A stretch of 64,000 bases of DNA from Crotalaria pallida (lineage: Eukaryota > Streptophyta > Magnoliopsida > Fabales > Fabaceae). Made by a program: the position numbers and the translations under genes. The notes beneath the pieces are model-generated. The model saw nothing but the letters and a program-made list of their open reading frames with translations. It was not told the DNA's origin and did no database searches. The first letter of the stretch is position 1. Each line of letters opens with the position of its first letter. Location of the stretch: contig CM075652.1 of NCBI GenBank assembly GCA_037953625.1, positions 54,801,501 through 54,865,500 on the forward strand, read 5' to 3'. This document shows, in pieces, positions 23,307 to 36,030 of the stretch.

Positions 23307-26176
23307 TGTAACATCCCTCATTTTTATAAAAGAAAGAAATAATTATTTTATTATTGAAAATTATTTTAAGGGAAACATTTTGGAAAAATAAATTGAAAGG
23401 AAACATATTTTGGAAATAAAATAGCTTTGGCAAAGAAAGATTTATAGGAAATATGTAAAAAGTGATATTTTGGGTAAAATATCATGTAAAGATTGGACTG
23501 TATCTCTTTCGCTAACCGTTGGATCGTACTCAAATTTTTAGAGAAGGTTTCTAATGATTTTATCTTAACATCCAACGGTGGAAATTTAGTTTTGTCAAGT
23601 AAATCTTTTTAAATTAATTTTTTAGCACAAAAAATGTATTTCTGAATTTTAGCAGTGGACTAACCGGTTAGTGAAACCAGCAACCGGTTAGTGAGTCTGC
23701 ATCTGCAGAAAATTAAGTCGGTTTAGCTCGAAATCTCGAGCTAAAAACGTGGTTTCTCTTCCCTTAGGCCACATAGCACCCCTCAGCACCTCTAATTAAG
23801 TGTGTGGTAAGGGAAAGAGCATGGTGGCACCATTGGCACCACACATACCCCATTTCCCCTCTTTTCCTCCTCTATAAATAGGGGTTTTGGTTGCTGCTAT
23901 TGGGACTCAACTTCCATTCGTTTCAGAGCTGAAACTTTGCCTAAATTCCTTCTCAAATTCGTGCAAGTAACTAGCCCTTGGTTGCTGCACCTTTAGCTTG
24001 TGATTTGTGAGTGTGAGAGCTTGTATATTCCTTGTGTTCTTCCTTATTCTTATGCTGTCCTGTGGCTGCTGTGTTGCTGCTGCTATACCCTTCTATACCT
24101 GACTTTCTTTGGGTGAAAACCTTGCTTAACACCTTCCAAAATTCATGCCACTTGCTCCCCTTGGGTGGTTGCACATCAAGCTTGAAATTTGTGAGAAAAG
24201 AGAGTGAAAATCAAGGCCTTTTCGGTGTTGTTTTGATGTTGTAACTCAGTTGCTGCTGCTGCAACATTTTGCTTAATGTCCAGCTTGGTTTTAGTCCTTT
24301 AAGTCTCGTCCAAGGTATGGGAGATCTCATTCATATCGCTAGGATTTATGGTTGTTGGTTTATGCAATGATATTTGTGAATTTTGATGTTGGAACCAAGA
24401 CAAGAATTGGTTGACTTGGAGGCCAATAAAATCCTTGGTTTCCTATGTTATGCAACTGAATTAAGGACCTAAACAAGAGTTGAAATTAATGAGAAGTGTG
24501 CTGCCATAATTCTGTTATGATCTTTGTGATGATTGGTGGACTTATAGAAGAATGATTGCTTAAGGAATTGATTATGAATCAATGAATATGAATTGGGATA
24601 TCAAGTGAAATGAGACTTGAAACAAGTATGTGATTGTGTGTTAATTACTACTTAAGATTGATTGAAGGTCAATTGTGAGTATTGAATAGATTTGCAGATG
24701 TGAAAGTGCATATTTTGCTTTCAGACCTGCAGACTAACCGGTTAGTGGTCTCAGTAACCGGTTAGTACCTCACAGAATGCATAATATGAAATGATTTGAT
24801 GAATTGATTTGATGATATATGCTTTGATTTGGTTGAATTACTTGCTGTAAAGTAGTAACTAGATATCATATGTTGATTGTCTAATGATAGCAAGAAGTAA
24901 TAGTTAGACTGTGAAAGGAATTGAGCAAGAAAAGTGCAGTATGTTGTCAAACTGCATAAACTAACCGGTTAGTGGGCTCTCTAACCGGTTAGTGACTGAC
25001 AAAATGCATCAGTTGCTTATATTGGTATAACAATCACTGAGGATAGTTGTAACTTAGACTTGAACTAATATTTGAACAAATCATTGGGAGTAAATAAGCT
25101 AGGGAGAGATGGAATTTGTTATGGTTTGATAAAGAGTTTTAATTGGAAATTAGATTGATGGACTTAGAACTAATGGAATGTAATTTGATATGCATAAGTC
25201 GTATTATAACCTTAGAGTCATGTCCAAATTGCTATACGAAGACATGTGGATCGGTGTGGCCGCCATATGTGTGTGATTTCGTATAGTACGGTGTGACCGC
25301 TATATGAAGACATGGAACGGTGTGGCCGCCATGTGTATAATGATGATGATTATTCTTGATAATGGGAATGCTGATAATTAACGGAATATGCATCTCATGC
25401 ATGATGTTACGAGAATCGTAAAATGAGTAAGGTGCATGCGGGATCGGGAAACCATATAGTATGGTGTGACCGCTATATGAGACGTTTGGAACGGTGTGGC
25501 CGCCATCGTTGAAATGACGAGGACCTAGAACTGTTGGTGGACAATGGTTCAGGGATCATCCCCTTGTTCATTTTGGGATCGTGGTAGATGGGGTTCCAGT
25601 ATAGAACGGTGTGGCCGCTATACAGGTTGTGGAAACATCGAGCACACGATTGCCCATCCCAGAGTGTTGTTTTATGGAAGTGATGAAAAGAATGTTTTGA
25701 GAGATGTACATGCATTGCATGAAAGATTAATAATATTATTTATTGTTTGTTAAGACACTTGAGCATGCATTCATTGCATTAAAATGATATCTGTGATGCT
25801 TGTGTTTGAACAATCATACAATCTGCTTACGCGATATGACAAGTGACTTACTCCCATACTACCACATCGGTGGTGGTAGGTTTTATTGAATGACAGGTCA
25901 AAGGTCTCTCTTGATAGAGTTAAAGGAGCGTTAGCAGAGACAACCTGGATGACATCTTGTTGTCCGAATCCTCTTATTGAAGGATAGAGTTGTGAAGATC
26001 ATGCTCTGGGTGTAAAGAGGGATTTTTGGGGATTTTATATTCTTATATTTATACTCAGACTGTCTTGTAATATAATATGATATTAATAAACAATGCTTTT
26101 GGTTTTCACACTCTTTTGGAAAAAGGTTTTTATTAATTCGCATTTTTATTTACCTTTAATAATTGGGGGCGTTACA
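23307..26176 (+). repeat. 5' LTR of the gypsy element, 2870 bp
   Basis: Bounded by TGTAAC and GTTACA. It holds CTAACCGGTTAG-type palindromes in three pairs (23660 and 23681; 24734 and 24755; 24961 and 24981). It also has six copies of GGTGTGRCCGCYAT between about 25251 and 25620. A TATA-like CTCTATAAATAGG lies near 23871-23883, a plausible promoter for the element transcript. Confidence 0.85.
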
Positions 26177-26286
26177 CTTTATGGTATCAGAGCAATGATT
26201 CCAACTCTCGGCTGTGGAGTGTGGTCCTTTCCATACTCAATAGGTTGTGCGACTCTAATCTAAGTCTCTATAAGTGCAGATACCCG

Positions 26287-27246
26287 ATGGCCAACAGAGT
26301 GACGAACCAACTTCTGGAAAAGATTGCTACTATTTTAGAGAATAACACTCGACCTAATCGTCGAGGCCCTGCTGAATTCTACGGGTTGTCGGAATTCAGA
26401 AAGAGTGATCCACCGAAATTCGAGGGAGGATATAAACCAGAGGAAGATGAAAGGTGGTTACAATAAATTCAGAAAATCTTTCGGACTATGGGATGCACAG
26501 ATGAACAAAAGGTGGTGTATGGAACTTATATGTTGAAAGGTGAAGCAGAGACTTGGTGGGATCACATAAGACAATTACTGGAGGCTGAAAATCAGAATAT
26601 CACCTGGGAAGTATTTAAGGAAAAATTTTTAGAAAAATATTTCCCAGAGGATGTGAGGAGAAAGAAAGAAGTTGAATTCCTGAAATTGGAACAAGGTGAA
26701 ATGAACGTCGGAGAATACGCTGCAAAGTTCGAGGAATTAATGAAGTATTCTCCTTACTTCCAGAATCATCCAGATGAGAGGTCTAAGTGTGTGAAGTTTG
26801 AGAACGGACTGCGCTCGGATCTGAAAACAGGAATTAGTTATCACGGAATACGAAATTTCCCAATGTTGGTGAACAAATGTAGAATCTACGAGGACGATAA
26901 GAAGGTTGAGAAGGTTTATGAAAAGAATGCTCGAATTCAAAAGAAAAGGAAGATCAAAGAAAGACATTTAAGGGAATCGACAATGGAGGAAGAACAATCA
27001 GAGGAAACAGAGCTTGATGAATCACAATTAAGGAAAACCCAAACAAAGGAGAATAACAAAAGAAGAAACAGAAAAGGTATCACTCATCCACCTCAGTGTG
27101 GAAAGTGTGGGACACATCATTTTGGATCAAACTGTGGTGTACCCAAAGGAATAGTTTGTTTTAACTGCAAGAAGCCGGGGCATTATTTGCCAGATTGTCC
27201 AAAGAGTAAAGGCAAGAAAGTGATGAATGGCAACCAGATCAAGTAA
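26287..27246 (+). pseudogene. Gypsy gag, one nonsense codon
   Basis: Starts at ATG 26287 with MANRVTNQLLEKIA. An in-frame TAA at 26464-26466 follows 59 codons, and the same frame continues to 27246. The capsid-like retrotransposon gag region carries PPKFEGG, ETWWDHI and FLEKYFPEDVRRKK. It is followed by a basic linker and a CCHC zinc knuckle CFNCKKPGHYLPDC near the end. A preceding CGKCGTHHFGSNC is an incomplete second knuckle. The product would package element RNA. Nothing after 27246 resembles pol. Confidence 0.85.
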
Positions 27247-28200
27247 GGAAAGGTGTTTACCATACGAGGATACGAGTCTTATCCTGATTAAGGTAAAGCA
27301 TGAAGTGTCTGTTCTCCTATTGTGAATTAACGTAGTCCTTTATTCCACGATTGTGTTAATTGAATGTTTGATAATCTGAGCATCTTGCTGAAACCCTGAC
27401 CCAAATTCTTGTGATCGAAACCTTTATCACAGTTGGATGTGATAAATATCTATGAACACTACAGAAATATGCAAGATTAGTTAAGGCTAGAGAGATTGAC
27501 AACCACCGGGATAAGACAAGTAATTGTCTCCCCAACGGAAATGTCTCTAGATCTTGACTATCTAACTAAATCTGATAGTGACAAGAATGACCCTTATCTT
27601 TAAGTTCATCTAACTTAAAGATACATCCTACGATCTTTCTTGTGAAAGATTGTATCTGAAAGGAATGATTTTATTATTGATGGTTTAAATATTAGGACTG
27701 ATCACCCTAATATTTGCAACCGTTAATGAATAAAGTCATATAAATACTTCGTTGCTCGTGCCGGAGTAATCAGAGTGCGCGGCAGAAAGCGAATTTTTTT
27801 AAAGTTTTATCCAAAAAGTTTGATTTGGAGAATTTTATTCGAAATATTTCATTTATTCGGAAAGATTTATTTGAAATATTCTCTATAAATATTTTTGAAA
27901 CTGAAAATTTTGGGAAAAATGTAACTAAATTCTTTTAGTGGGGGAGAATTCCCCAAAACATTTTGAGGAAGGTAAGGTGAAAATTTTATTTTATAGCAAT
28001 ATTTTGGAAGATGAAAGATTTTGGAAAACGAATTTCGGGGACGAAATTCAATTTAGTGGGGGAGAGTGTAACGTCCCTCATTTTTATAAAAGGAAGAAAT
28101 AATTATTTTATTATTGAAAATTATTTTAAGGGAAACATTTTGGAAAAATAAATTGAAAGGAAACATATTTTGGAAATAAAATAGCTTTGGCAAAGAAGAA

Positions 28201-29417
28201 ATATCTTTATATGAAAAAGATTTATACAATTGTCCTCTATAATAGCCTTTAAGGAAGCACCCATCAAGGCCTATAATAGGCCTGCACTTGAAGAAGCTTT
28301 CCTTACAAGCTTTAAGGCAAACATACACCCTCTTAAATGTTGGTAAAAGAGACCTTTGAGACTCAAGCAATTCTTCCTCACCAAACTCTCGATGGTCTTC
28401 CATGCTTTCTTTTCGGTTCAGCACTACCATTAGCATTACCATTTTTTCTCTTTCTAACAAGTTCCAGTGCACCCTCTGGTTCTGCTACAACATCGGGTTG
28501 AGGTCTTGATCCATCTGCTACAGGTTTTGCTTCAACCTCAGGTTGAGGTCTTGATCCATCTGCTACATGTCCACCAAGGCTTGCATCAGTTGTGGGATCA
28601 ACACCTCCAGTGTCAACACTTTCAGGCTCGTATACAGGAAAGTATCCCTTATCCCCCACCTCATCATCAGAATCATCAAATATAATGTCTTGAGCACTAT
28701 CTTCACTAACTTCACTTTGGTTGTCATCCTCTTGTTCATTCATAGTGTCATTCTCCTTTTCTGGTACACCCTGGGGAAATTCAGCATCATGAGGTGCATC
28801 ATCTTCATGTGTGCTTCGTGGTGGAGCAACTGGCTCTACAACTTTAGGTTGTGAGATTCGATGTGTTAAATACATCCTCACCTTCCCATTGTTCTTGGCC
28901 AACAACACCATTTCTCCTGCACCTTCATTGTCTCGTAGTTCCTTTAACTTATGGCCACATTTATACCAAATTTTATCAATGCATGGATATTTTAAATCAT
29001 GCACTATGCTCAACACTTCATAATAGCTCCACCTGTCAGGATCACACTTCCAACTTGTCTTGATCCCTTCATAACGGGTCATCTCTTCATTCTGAAATCT
29101 GCCTCCATGAAAAACTTGAACCTTAAAAAAATTTCCATGCATGCATTCAAAGAAAAAATAGCTTTTACAAACGAAATTGAAAATAGAAACATTAAACATT
29201 AAGCAAACAACAATCAGATAACGAAACTGAAACTGAAAATAGTGCAAAATCCTCATAATAATACCCGCACCCTCATAATAAACAATACCCAACTACATAA
29301 AACAACTTGACACAAAACAAATCAAACAAAAAAACAATGCAAAACCCTCTATTTCAAAAACCCCAAATCGTGTAGTGGATATCGAGCACTTCCCAACCCA
29401 AAAGTGTATAACCCTAA
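28201..29417 (-). pseudogene. MULE transposase with PB1-like N-terminal domain, broken
   Basis: Read on the minus strand, the main exon runs from about 29130 to 28378. It encodes a PB1-like domain (FHGGRF, DRWSYYEVLSIVHDLKY, KIWYKCGHKLKELRD, GKVRMYLTH) followed by an acidic linker. The linker contains a tandem in-frame repeat VADGSRPQP. A frame change near 28400 leads into transposase N-terminal sequence FKRVYVCLKACKESFFKCRP and IGLDGCFLKGYYRG. The reading then stops at the deletion that also removed most of the gypsy 3' LTR. No DDE catalytic core or SWIM finger remains. The CACTA element is inserted just upstream of this gene. Confidence 0.75.
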
Positions 29418-29420
29418 CAC

Positions 29421-32400
29421 ACTACAAGAAATTTGCCATATACCAACAGATAGTTTTAGTGACAAATATAAAAACCGTAGGTACAAGCATACTATACTTA
29501 CAGATGTTCTGTCCACCGTAAGTATAGATTAAATATATCTACAGAAATTCAATTTGGTTACTATATGTTTAGTCCACCGTGGGTATAGATTTTTATATTG
29601 TATTACAACTTCCTAATATTTCACTCCTCCCGCAAATATTTTCATCCTCCCGCTGCACTTCTCAACACTGTGCAAATTGTCTTTTCATTCCCTCCTTGGT
29701 AACCTTCCCTTCCCACTTCTATTTTCATTCACAAATTCTCCCTCCTTCACCAATCACCGCCACCTCCCTCCTTCCCTCCTTCCGCATCAATTTCACTCAC
29801 TCCCTTGGTCATCGTGAAACCCTAAATTCCTCACTCTCAATCTTGCCTCCAAATTCACTCTCCCTTGGTCATTGTTGAAGCCTCGTTTTCCCTTTCTCTG
29901 AGAAATTGTTCTTGAATAATCACCGTCGTTCACCGTTCCGAAGTTTCACCGCGAATCAACGAAGTTTCACCGTGACTCACCGTCGTTCACCATTCATTGT
30001 TCTGGTGAGTATAAACTGAAGTTAAGATCTTTAATCGCCACCCTGTTTTGTTATACTTCCAATTTGGAATTCTAATTCGTTTGTCACTTGCTATTTGTGT
30101 CTGTTTTCATTTCACCGCAACTCACTGTCGTTCACCATCGCCCACTGTTTGCCGTTCTGATGAGTAGAAATTAAAACTTCACAATAGTTTGTATTTCAGT
30201 TCCCAACAACTGTGATTTTTATTGTTGATTTTCAGTTCCCAACACTAACATTATTTTTCTTTCTTTTGCAGATTTTGTAATTCATATTTCTCAGGTACTT
30301 CTTCTCTTCTCTTGATATAATCTAACACTTACTTTTTTTTTTTTGGATAAAATGGTTCACACACAGAATTATTTTCATTTAATCCATATAAGTGTTGCTT
30401 TTTATTTTTAAGAGCAACCGTTGAATTGAATTTGAACCTGTCTTGTGTTTTACGTGATGACATGTATTTTAGCGATAATGTTCTTTGCTAGATGAAAGTT
30501 CTTAGTGGTTGCTTCCGGGATGAACTCTCTACTAGCTTCAATTTTGCATAACTGTTTGGACCCTCTCCTCCTTTCATAGCATATGTTCCATTCTCCAACT
30601 TGAAAATGGTCTAGTAAAGTGTTGAAATACTATATATTCCTTCTACCTGTTTGAGCAAGTAGAACATTGAAGAATTACTTTCTGTTTTACCTGAGAATGG
30701 GAGAAAGTTAGAATACATTAATACAGTGCAAATTGATTTTGTTTGGTTGAGGCCATCAATACAAAAGATGTTAGAGCAAGTACTTATATAAGGAAGCAGA
30801 GACCGCAGCTCCATGTCTCCCCACAAGTTATGGCTATTGTTTGGTTTTCATTCAATTTTGTTAACAGACGCAATGGTTTCTCTTTTTTTTTTTATGTATT
30901 GCTATGGAATTAAGTAAGTGTCATATCTTGTTTTTTTTAATGCATCTAAACTACTTGACAAAATGTCCAAACCAGTGCTTATGTGTGATTTGCCTTTTTT
31001 TAAAATGTCATAGAACTACAAAATTATAATTGCTTATAAAATCTGTGATCTTACTGCTTTGGATGTGATTTAATCGCTAATGTGAATCTTATACATAGTT
31101 GTGAAAGGTGCAATTATATTGGTATAATCTAAAGTGAATGGAAAATACCGAATGTGATTACACAAACACATATCTGCATAACAATTAGATTATATCATGT
31201 TGGGCTTGTGAAGTTAGTAATGTTAATTACTTAATAGAGTTATACTAATTGATATTTTGTGTTTTGTTAGTCACCTTCAGAGAAAGTACAGTCCCTTTTG
31301 TTTGCAAATCTCTTCAACTGGTATATAGTACTTTCGATAAGAATTTGGTTAGAGCACAACGAGAATTTTGTTCAATTTATTCTGTTAGTAGTGCGGGATA
31401 GAAAATCAAATTGGACTGGTCAGGATTTTATAGCCAAAGAATTCACAGTATCATGTTAACTTGCTTTCTGTTTCGTGTCCAGTTGCATTGTTCTTTCTTA
31501 CTTGATACTGAACAGTTTTTAGTTATGTAACTTTGCACATTTGGTTCTCCATTAGTCATATTTCCAGACAGCTCTACAATGTTCTTAGTAGATGAGTATG
31601 AGTATTGATTCCCATGTAAAATTGTATAAGCATAGCAAATTGCTTCACACAAAAATTGCAAAAGGTATGTATGTTAGTCTGTTGTTGAAAGCAGGATTAT
31701 TTATTTCACACTATATAATATTAGAATCTGCTAGAAACCTCTGTTATTAAGCTGTTCACATTGTCTAAAGGTTAAAAATCTCAATGGACAGAACATTTGT
31801 TTTATGAGAAACTGCGAAGATTGGGAGGCCCCTTTGCTCACATTTGTTTCAAGCTACCAACTACCAATTTTACAACATTTGAAGGGAATTAGAGGACCAA
31901 GCTTGTGGCCATGGCTGTTTCATCCATCATGGTAAAGTTTGTTTGCATATGATATGGTTCTGTTTAGCCTATGTTACTTATAGTGGTGTTCAGTCTATTT
32001 GTTTTTTGTCTACATAAATATTCTTCTCTATCTTGGTTGGTTTTTGGTTCTTTTTCTCCTTAATCAATGCAGGATTAAGAATGTTTTGAGTGGGATGTCA
32101 TTTGTACACTGATGTGGCTATGATTCTGTTTTTGAGCTGCATGTACTCCTTGTACTCTAGCATTAGCTTATGTGAATTTTTGACAAGGATATATAAACTA
32201 TGAAACTATTGCCGTATGTATATCTGAATTGAGGATTAGGTGTTGTTTAAAAGTGAAGAGGTGAATTTGAATGATATATAGTATGCTAAAAGCAAAATGC
32301 AATGTCTCTTTTTCTTATTTTGATTTGTTAATTAATCCTTATTGCTGCACAAAGGTTTGGAGATGTCATTATGTGTAGAGGTCTTTGCTTGTTTCTATTC

Positions 32401-33445
32401 ATACATATTGGCAATGATCTTAGGGGGATTTTGTTGAGATGTGATAATTATGGACATGATTTGTTCTGTGTTTTGCATCCTGAAGCTTGTGCTAATAAAC
32501 TTCTCTTACCTATTTAATGATCTTATTGTATTTTAAGTTTTAAGTTCATAATTTATTTGTATTCCTTTGTTATGAAAAGGTGCTGCTGGTGTCCCTAATA
32601 TTGGTTCTCCAAATTCAGACATCAATGGTGATGAATATGCTATCCCCTTTGATAATACGTAATTGTCACTCAAGTTATTTTCCTTGGTAATTTATATTAT
32701 CTTTTAAGTTATTTTTTATTCTATGTAGATGAGGATTAGCAAGATAAGTTCTTGACGGCTTCAACTTGGCAATAATCAACTATTTTAGTTTTTTGATATC
32801 CAATTAAGTGGACATGTTCTAATTTTTATGATTATAAGACTTTAGAGGTGCATGCCATATGCTAATAAGTTACTTTTTGATAGACATATTTCTCTTGTGT
32901 ATTTGATTTGCTTGTAAGACTTTATGTTAATTTTTAATGTGATTGATATTTGGTTGACAAATATACTTATTTATTTTATTGCATATTGTTTAACATGTGT
33001 TTTAATATATTATTTTAATTTTTACCTATAATTTATTAGTAATTAATATGAGCATTGAAAAATATACATCGTGAAGGGTCATAATCACAAGTATAGAAGT
33101 GATGAAAAAAAACAAATGTAACAAATGTAATTCATCACTGAGGGGTCATAAGTACTGAAACATAAACCTATAGTGATGAAAAAAATCGTAAGTACAAACA
33201 AATGTAATTCATCACTAAAACCTGTAGCTATGGACAAAGAACGAAGGTATAGGTTTTAGGCTTTTATCGACAAACTCTAACTCCGTAACTATAGCCTACA
33301 GCGACAGGGAAAAACCGTAGCTATAGCGACTTAAACACGACGGAACCAACTGTCCGTTGGTATAAGTTTTTGGTGCTATACCTACGGTAATTTGTGTTAC
33401 ACCAACGAATTTTGGCTGTAGCTATATGGCAAAATTCTTGTAGTG
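29421..33445. mobile_element. CACTA (En/Spm) element, 4025 bp, non-autonomous
   Basis: Termini CACTACAAGAAATTTGCCAT and, inverted, CACTACAAGAATTTTGCCAT, flanked by the 3-bp duplication ACA (29418-29420 and 33446-33448). Subterminal regions are rich in short CCGTAGGTATA/CCGTAAGTATA repeats in both orientations, as usual for CACTA. No TNPD-type transposase is visible. The interior looks like parts of a host gene: a CT-rich leader with donor TTCTG|GTGAGT near 30005, a tiny exon-like stretch ending TTCTCAG|GTACTT near 30293, and an exon-like block near 32581-32660 with an open GVPNIGSPNSDINGDEYA reading. Confidence 0.9.
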
Positions 33446-33923
33446 ACATCAGATTGAACAAACCCAAGAATCAAGACCAATGTACACAGTAAATGATAAC
33501 GATTCAACACAGATGAAAACTCATACACTAGTTTAAAACACTCACCTTGTTATGGAATATGACGAACACGACTTGGAAAATGTCGAATTCTAGTCAATGG
33601 CAGTGAGTGGTGATGATTGAAGGTTCAATGGCAGTGAGTGAATGATGCCCTAACAAAGGAGAGTTTCCCTCCACTTTCCCTCTGTTTCTTTCGCATGTTC
33701 AGTTTTCCCTCCCAACTCTCAGACTTATGGAAGAAGGAAGAGGAAACGTTGCCTTCTTAAAATGGTGTGTTTTGATACAACACTTAAGAGGGAGAGAGAA
33801 TGTGACACATAAGAGAGCCACGTGTAGAGGTAACGGCCACGTAGGATAAAAATAAATAGTGTTAGCATATTTTAACGATTGAGACTAACGACACTAACGA
33901 ATACAAACGTAAGAGAACAATTT

Positions 33924-34090
33924 TTTTTTGTTTGCACCCTGGTATCCGGCCCACTGGGCCGACTAATCCAGTTCGAGGGGGTCCCGGGGTTAAGGTTTTA
34001 TTCCTCTCCCAACGTTGTTGTGGGGGATCGAACCTTGGTTCGCCCTACCAAGTGCAGCCCCTGGCACCACTGCACCAACAGCTCGTTGGT
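33924..34090 (-). mobile_element. tRNA-derived SINE in the right TIR of the MULE
   Basis: Flanked by a perfect 19-bp duplication AAACGTAAGAGAACAATTT (33905-33923 and 34091-34109). On the minus strand it has an A box TGGTGCAGTGG (perfect to TRGYNNARNGG), a B box GGTTCGATCCC (10 of 11), and ends in an A run. The left TIR of the MULE lacks it, so it is younger than the MULE. Confidence 0.9.
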
Positions 34091-34471
34091 AAACGTAAGA
34101 GAACAATTTGACACTAAATAAAGGTAAGAGACCAATATGAAATTAAAAAATAAGGAAAGGGACCAAATATGCAGTTTAGCTTTTTTTTATCTATCCAATA
34201 TATTACTCTTCTTTTTTATTATTTTTATTTTTAATTTTTTTTGTTCCTATTTAAATTCAAGAGTGTGATAAATATTTTTTTTTACCATGTTTACCCCTGT
34301 TTGATAAGATACTGATTTAAGTAAGTAATAGAAAGAAAAATTAATAATAACATAGAGAAAAAATATATTAGGTAAAAACATAATTAATTTATTTAAAATC
34401 AAAGTAATTATTACATTTCTTAAAAGGTATGTGTTTTTTTAAAGGGAATGTTTAACTTCATAAGAGATTAA

Positions 34472-36030
34472 TGTTGGAAACCAACAAGTGGGCTTAGCAA
34501 TTACTAGAGGGGGGGTGAATAGTAATATGAAGCAACAGTGACTAATTTTCGGATGTGATTAAGGAATAATTGATTCTGTGCATATTTTTCAGAAACAGGG
34601 GAAGAACACTCGAGTCTTTTTCAGACTACTCGAGTAAAATAGCAAGAACACTCGAGTCTTCTGAAGAACACTCGAGTAAATCGTGCAGAATGCAGAAAAC
34701 AGTTTCTGAGAAATTGGCACTTTAAATCAATAAGAATAATACCAGTCCAGAGCAGATAAATAGAAGAGTAGTAAGCAATTAAATAAAGCTATAACAACTT
34801 AATTGCTTCGGAAACACTACTCAAATTAAAAAGCCCCTTTTGAGAAAACTTAGGGTTGGTTTTGGTTGAAAGTAAAGAAAGCAATAAAAAGAGGACACCA
34901 CCGAATTTTATACTGGTTCACTCCCTATCAAGAGAGCTAATCCAGTCCTCCTAAAACCTTTAGGAGTGTCTACTATAATCAAATTGTTAGAAATATTACA
35001 AGGGATAATTGAGATGCCTCACTTAACCTAACCCTTCCAGGAGTGTACCAAACTCTTGAATTTCTACCCCAATTTGATTTTGGTGATGAAGACTCCTTCT
35101 TCTTAAGCTCCTTGAAACCTTCAAGAGCTCCACCAAGCTAAGAACCTCTTAGTCTTTTGCTTGAGAACCTCTCAAGACTTGAATGAACTTAAGACCCACT
35201 TAGGTACACTTGGTTACCAACCAAGATTTTGGAACAAGATGTATGAGTGTATGTGGAGAAATCCAACAAATGATTTCTTCAACAATTAAGCACAATCTCT
35301 AACTCTTAAGACAATGTAATAACAATGAATGATAAGTTGAGTTAGAGAGATTTTCCACTTGATAGAGAAAGAGTAAAAAGAATGTTAAGCTTATGACTTG
35401 ATGATTGTTCTTGTTCTTGTTCTTGTTGTTCTCTCTACAAAGGCAATCAGATAGAATATATGGAAGAGGGAATGAGAGAGTAAAAACAAAGTTAAAAAGT
35501 CATTCTTGCCCTCTTCCAACGGTTAAAAAAATTTGCTGTCAGGACCAAAATACTCAAGTCTTCTTGACTCTACTCGAGTCTTTTGCCCATCTTCTAATAG
35601 AAATGCCTTTGACTTGAACCAACAGTCATATCTCTGATTTCAAGCAAAATACTCGAGTCTTTTTCGAATCACTCGAGTCTCTTGACCAGAGTTACTCGAG
35701 TCTTTTTCAGATCACTCGAGTCTTTTGCCCAGAGATGGTAAAAATCAAGTTTTTCTAAAATTATTTTCAATTCTCTTCTCAAGTGATAATCTTATGTAAT
35801 CCCAATCTTTTCATGCATTAAAATTATTTGACTTAGGCTGAGATTAACTCCTACGCTACCCACTCTCAGTAACAATAAAAATGAAAATTACAATTCATAT
35901 GAGAATGACTAGCTAGAGGTGCACTTGATCATCTTGACTTGATGAGCTTGAATTCTTCCTTTAAATCCATGATCTAATTATATTGTCATAATCAAAACTA
36001 TAACCACCTTATTGGAGACTTGATTCTACA
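34472..36030 (-). repeat. 3' LTR of the copia element
   Basis: TGTTGG...TTCTACA on the plus strand (TGTAGAA...CCAACA in element sense), 1559 bp. Contains nine ACTCGAGT palindromes: four at about 34608-34678 and five at about 35570-35723, plus one mutated copy (ACTCAAGT, near 35550). A hairpin with a G run lies at 34500-34526. Confidence 0.93.

Larger units (their letters stand above)
23307..28197 (+). mobile_element. Gag-only Ty3/gypsy LTR retrotransposon
   Basis: The 5' LTR (23307-26176, TGTAAC...GTTACA, 2870 bp) is followed five bases later by the primer-binding site TGGTATCAGAGC (26182-26193), complementary to initiator tRNA-Met. A gag gene follows, then about 800 bp without any protease, reverse transcriptase or integrase. 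Two polypurine-tract-like AGTGGGGGAGA motifs occur (near 27938 and 28055), and then the first 131 bp of the 3' LTR (28067-28197). The rest of that LTR is deleted and the sequence passes directly into MULE transposase. With no pol it is non-autonomous. The 3' junction deletion means no target duplication can be tested. Confidence 0.9.
22353..34181. mobile_element. Mutator-like element, 11.8 kb, host for three later insertions
   Basis: Terminal inverted repeats of about 210 bp start GGCTAAACTGCATATTTGGT on the left and, inverted, AGCTAAACTGCATATTTGGT on the right. They are bounded by identical 9-bp repeats TTTTTTTAT (22344-22352 and 34182-34190), the Mutator hallmark, although this 9-mer is low-complexity. 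Inside are a decayed GRF zinc-finger gene (plus) and a decayed PB1-domain MULE transposase (minus), converging. A gypsy retrotransposon, a CACTA element and a SINE account for about 9 kb of the length; the MULE proper is about 2.7 kb, so its central transposase region has largely been lost. Confidence 0.85.

Noticed and set aside
35405..35617. Identical 70-codon frame in both copia LTRs (also 47868-48080)
   Set aside because: It is LTR sequence; identity is due to the LTR pair, and the product has no retrotransposon or host motif.
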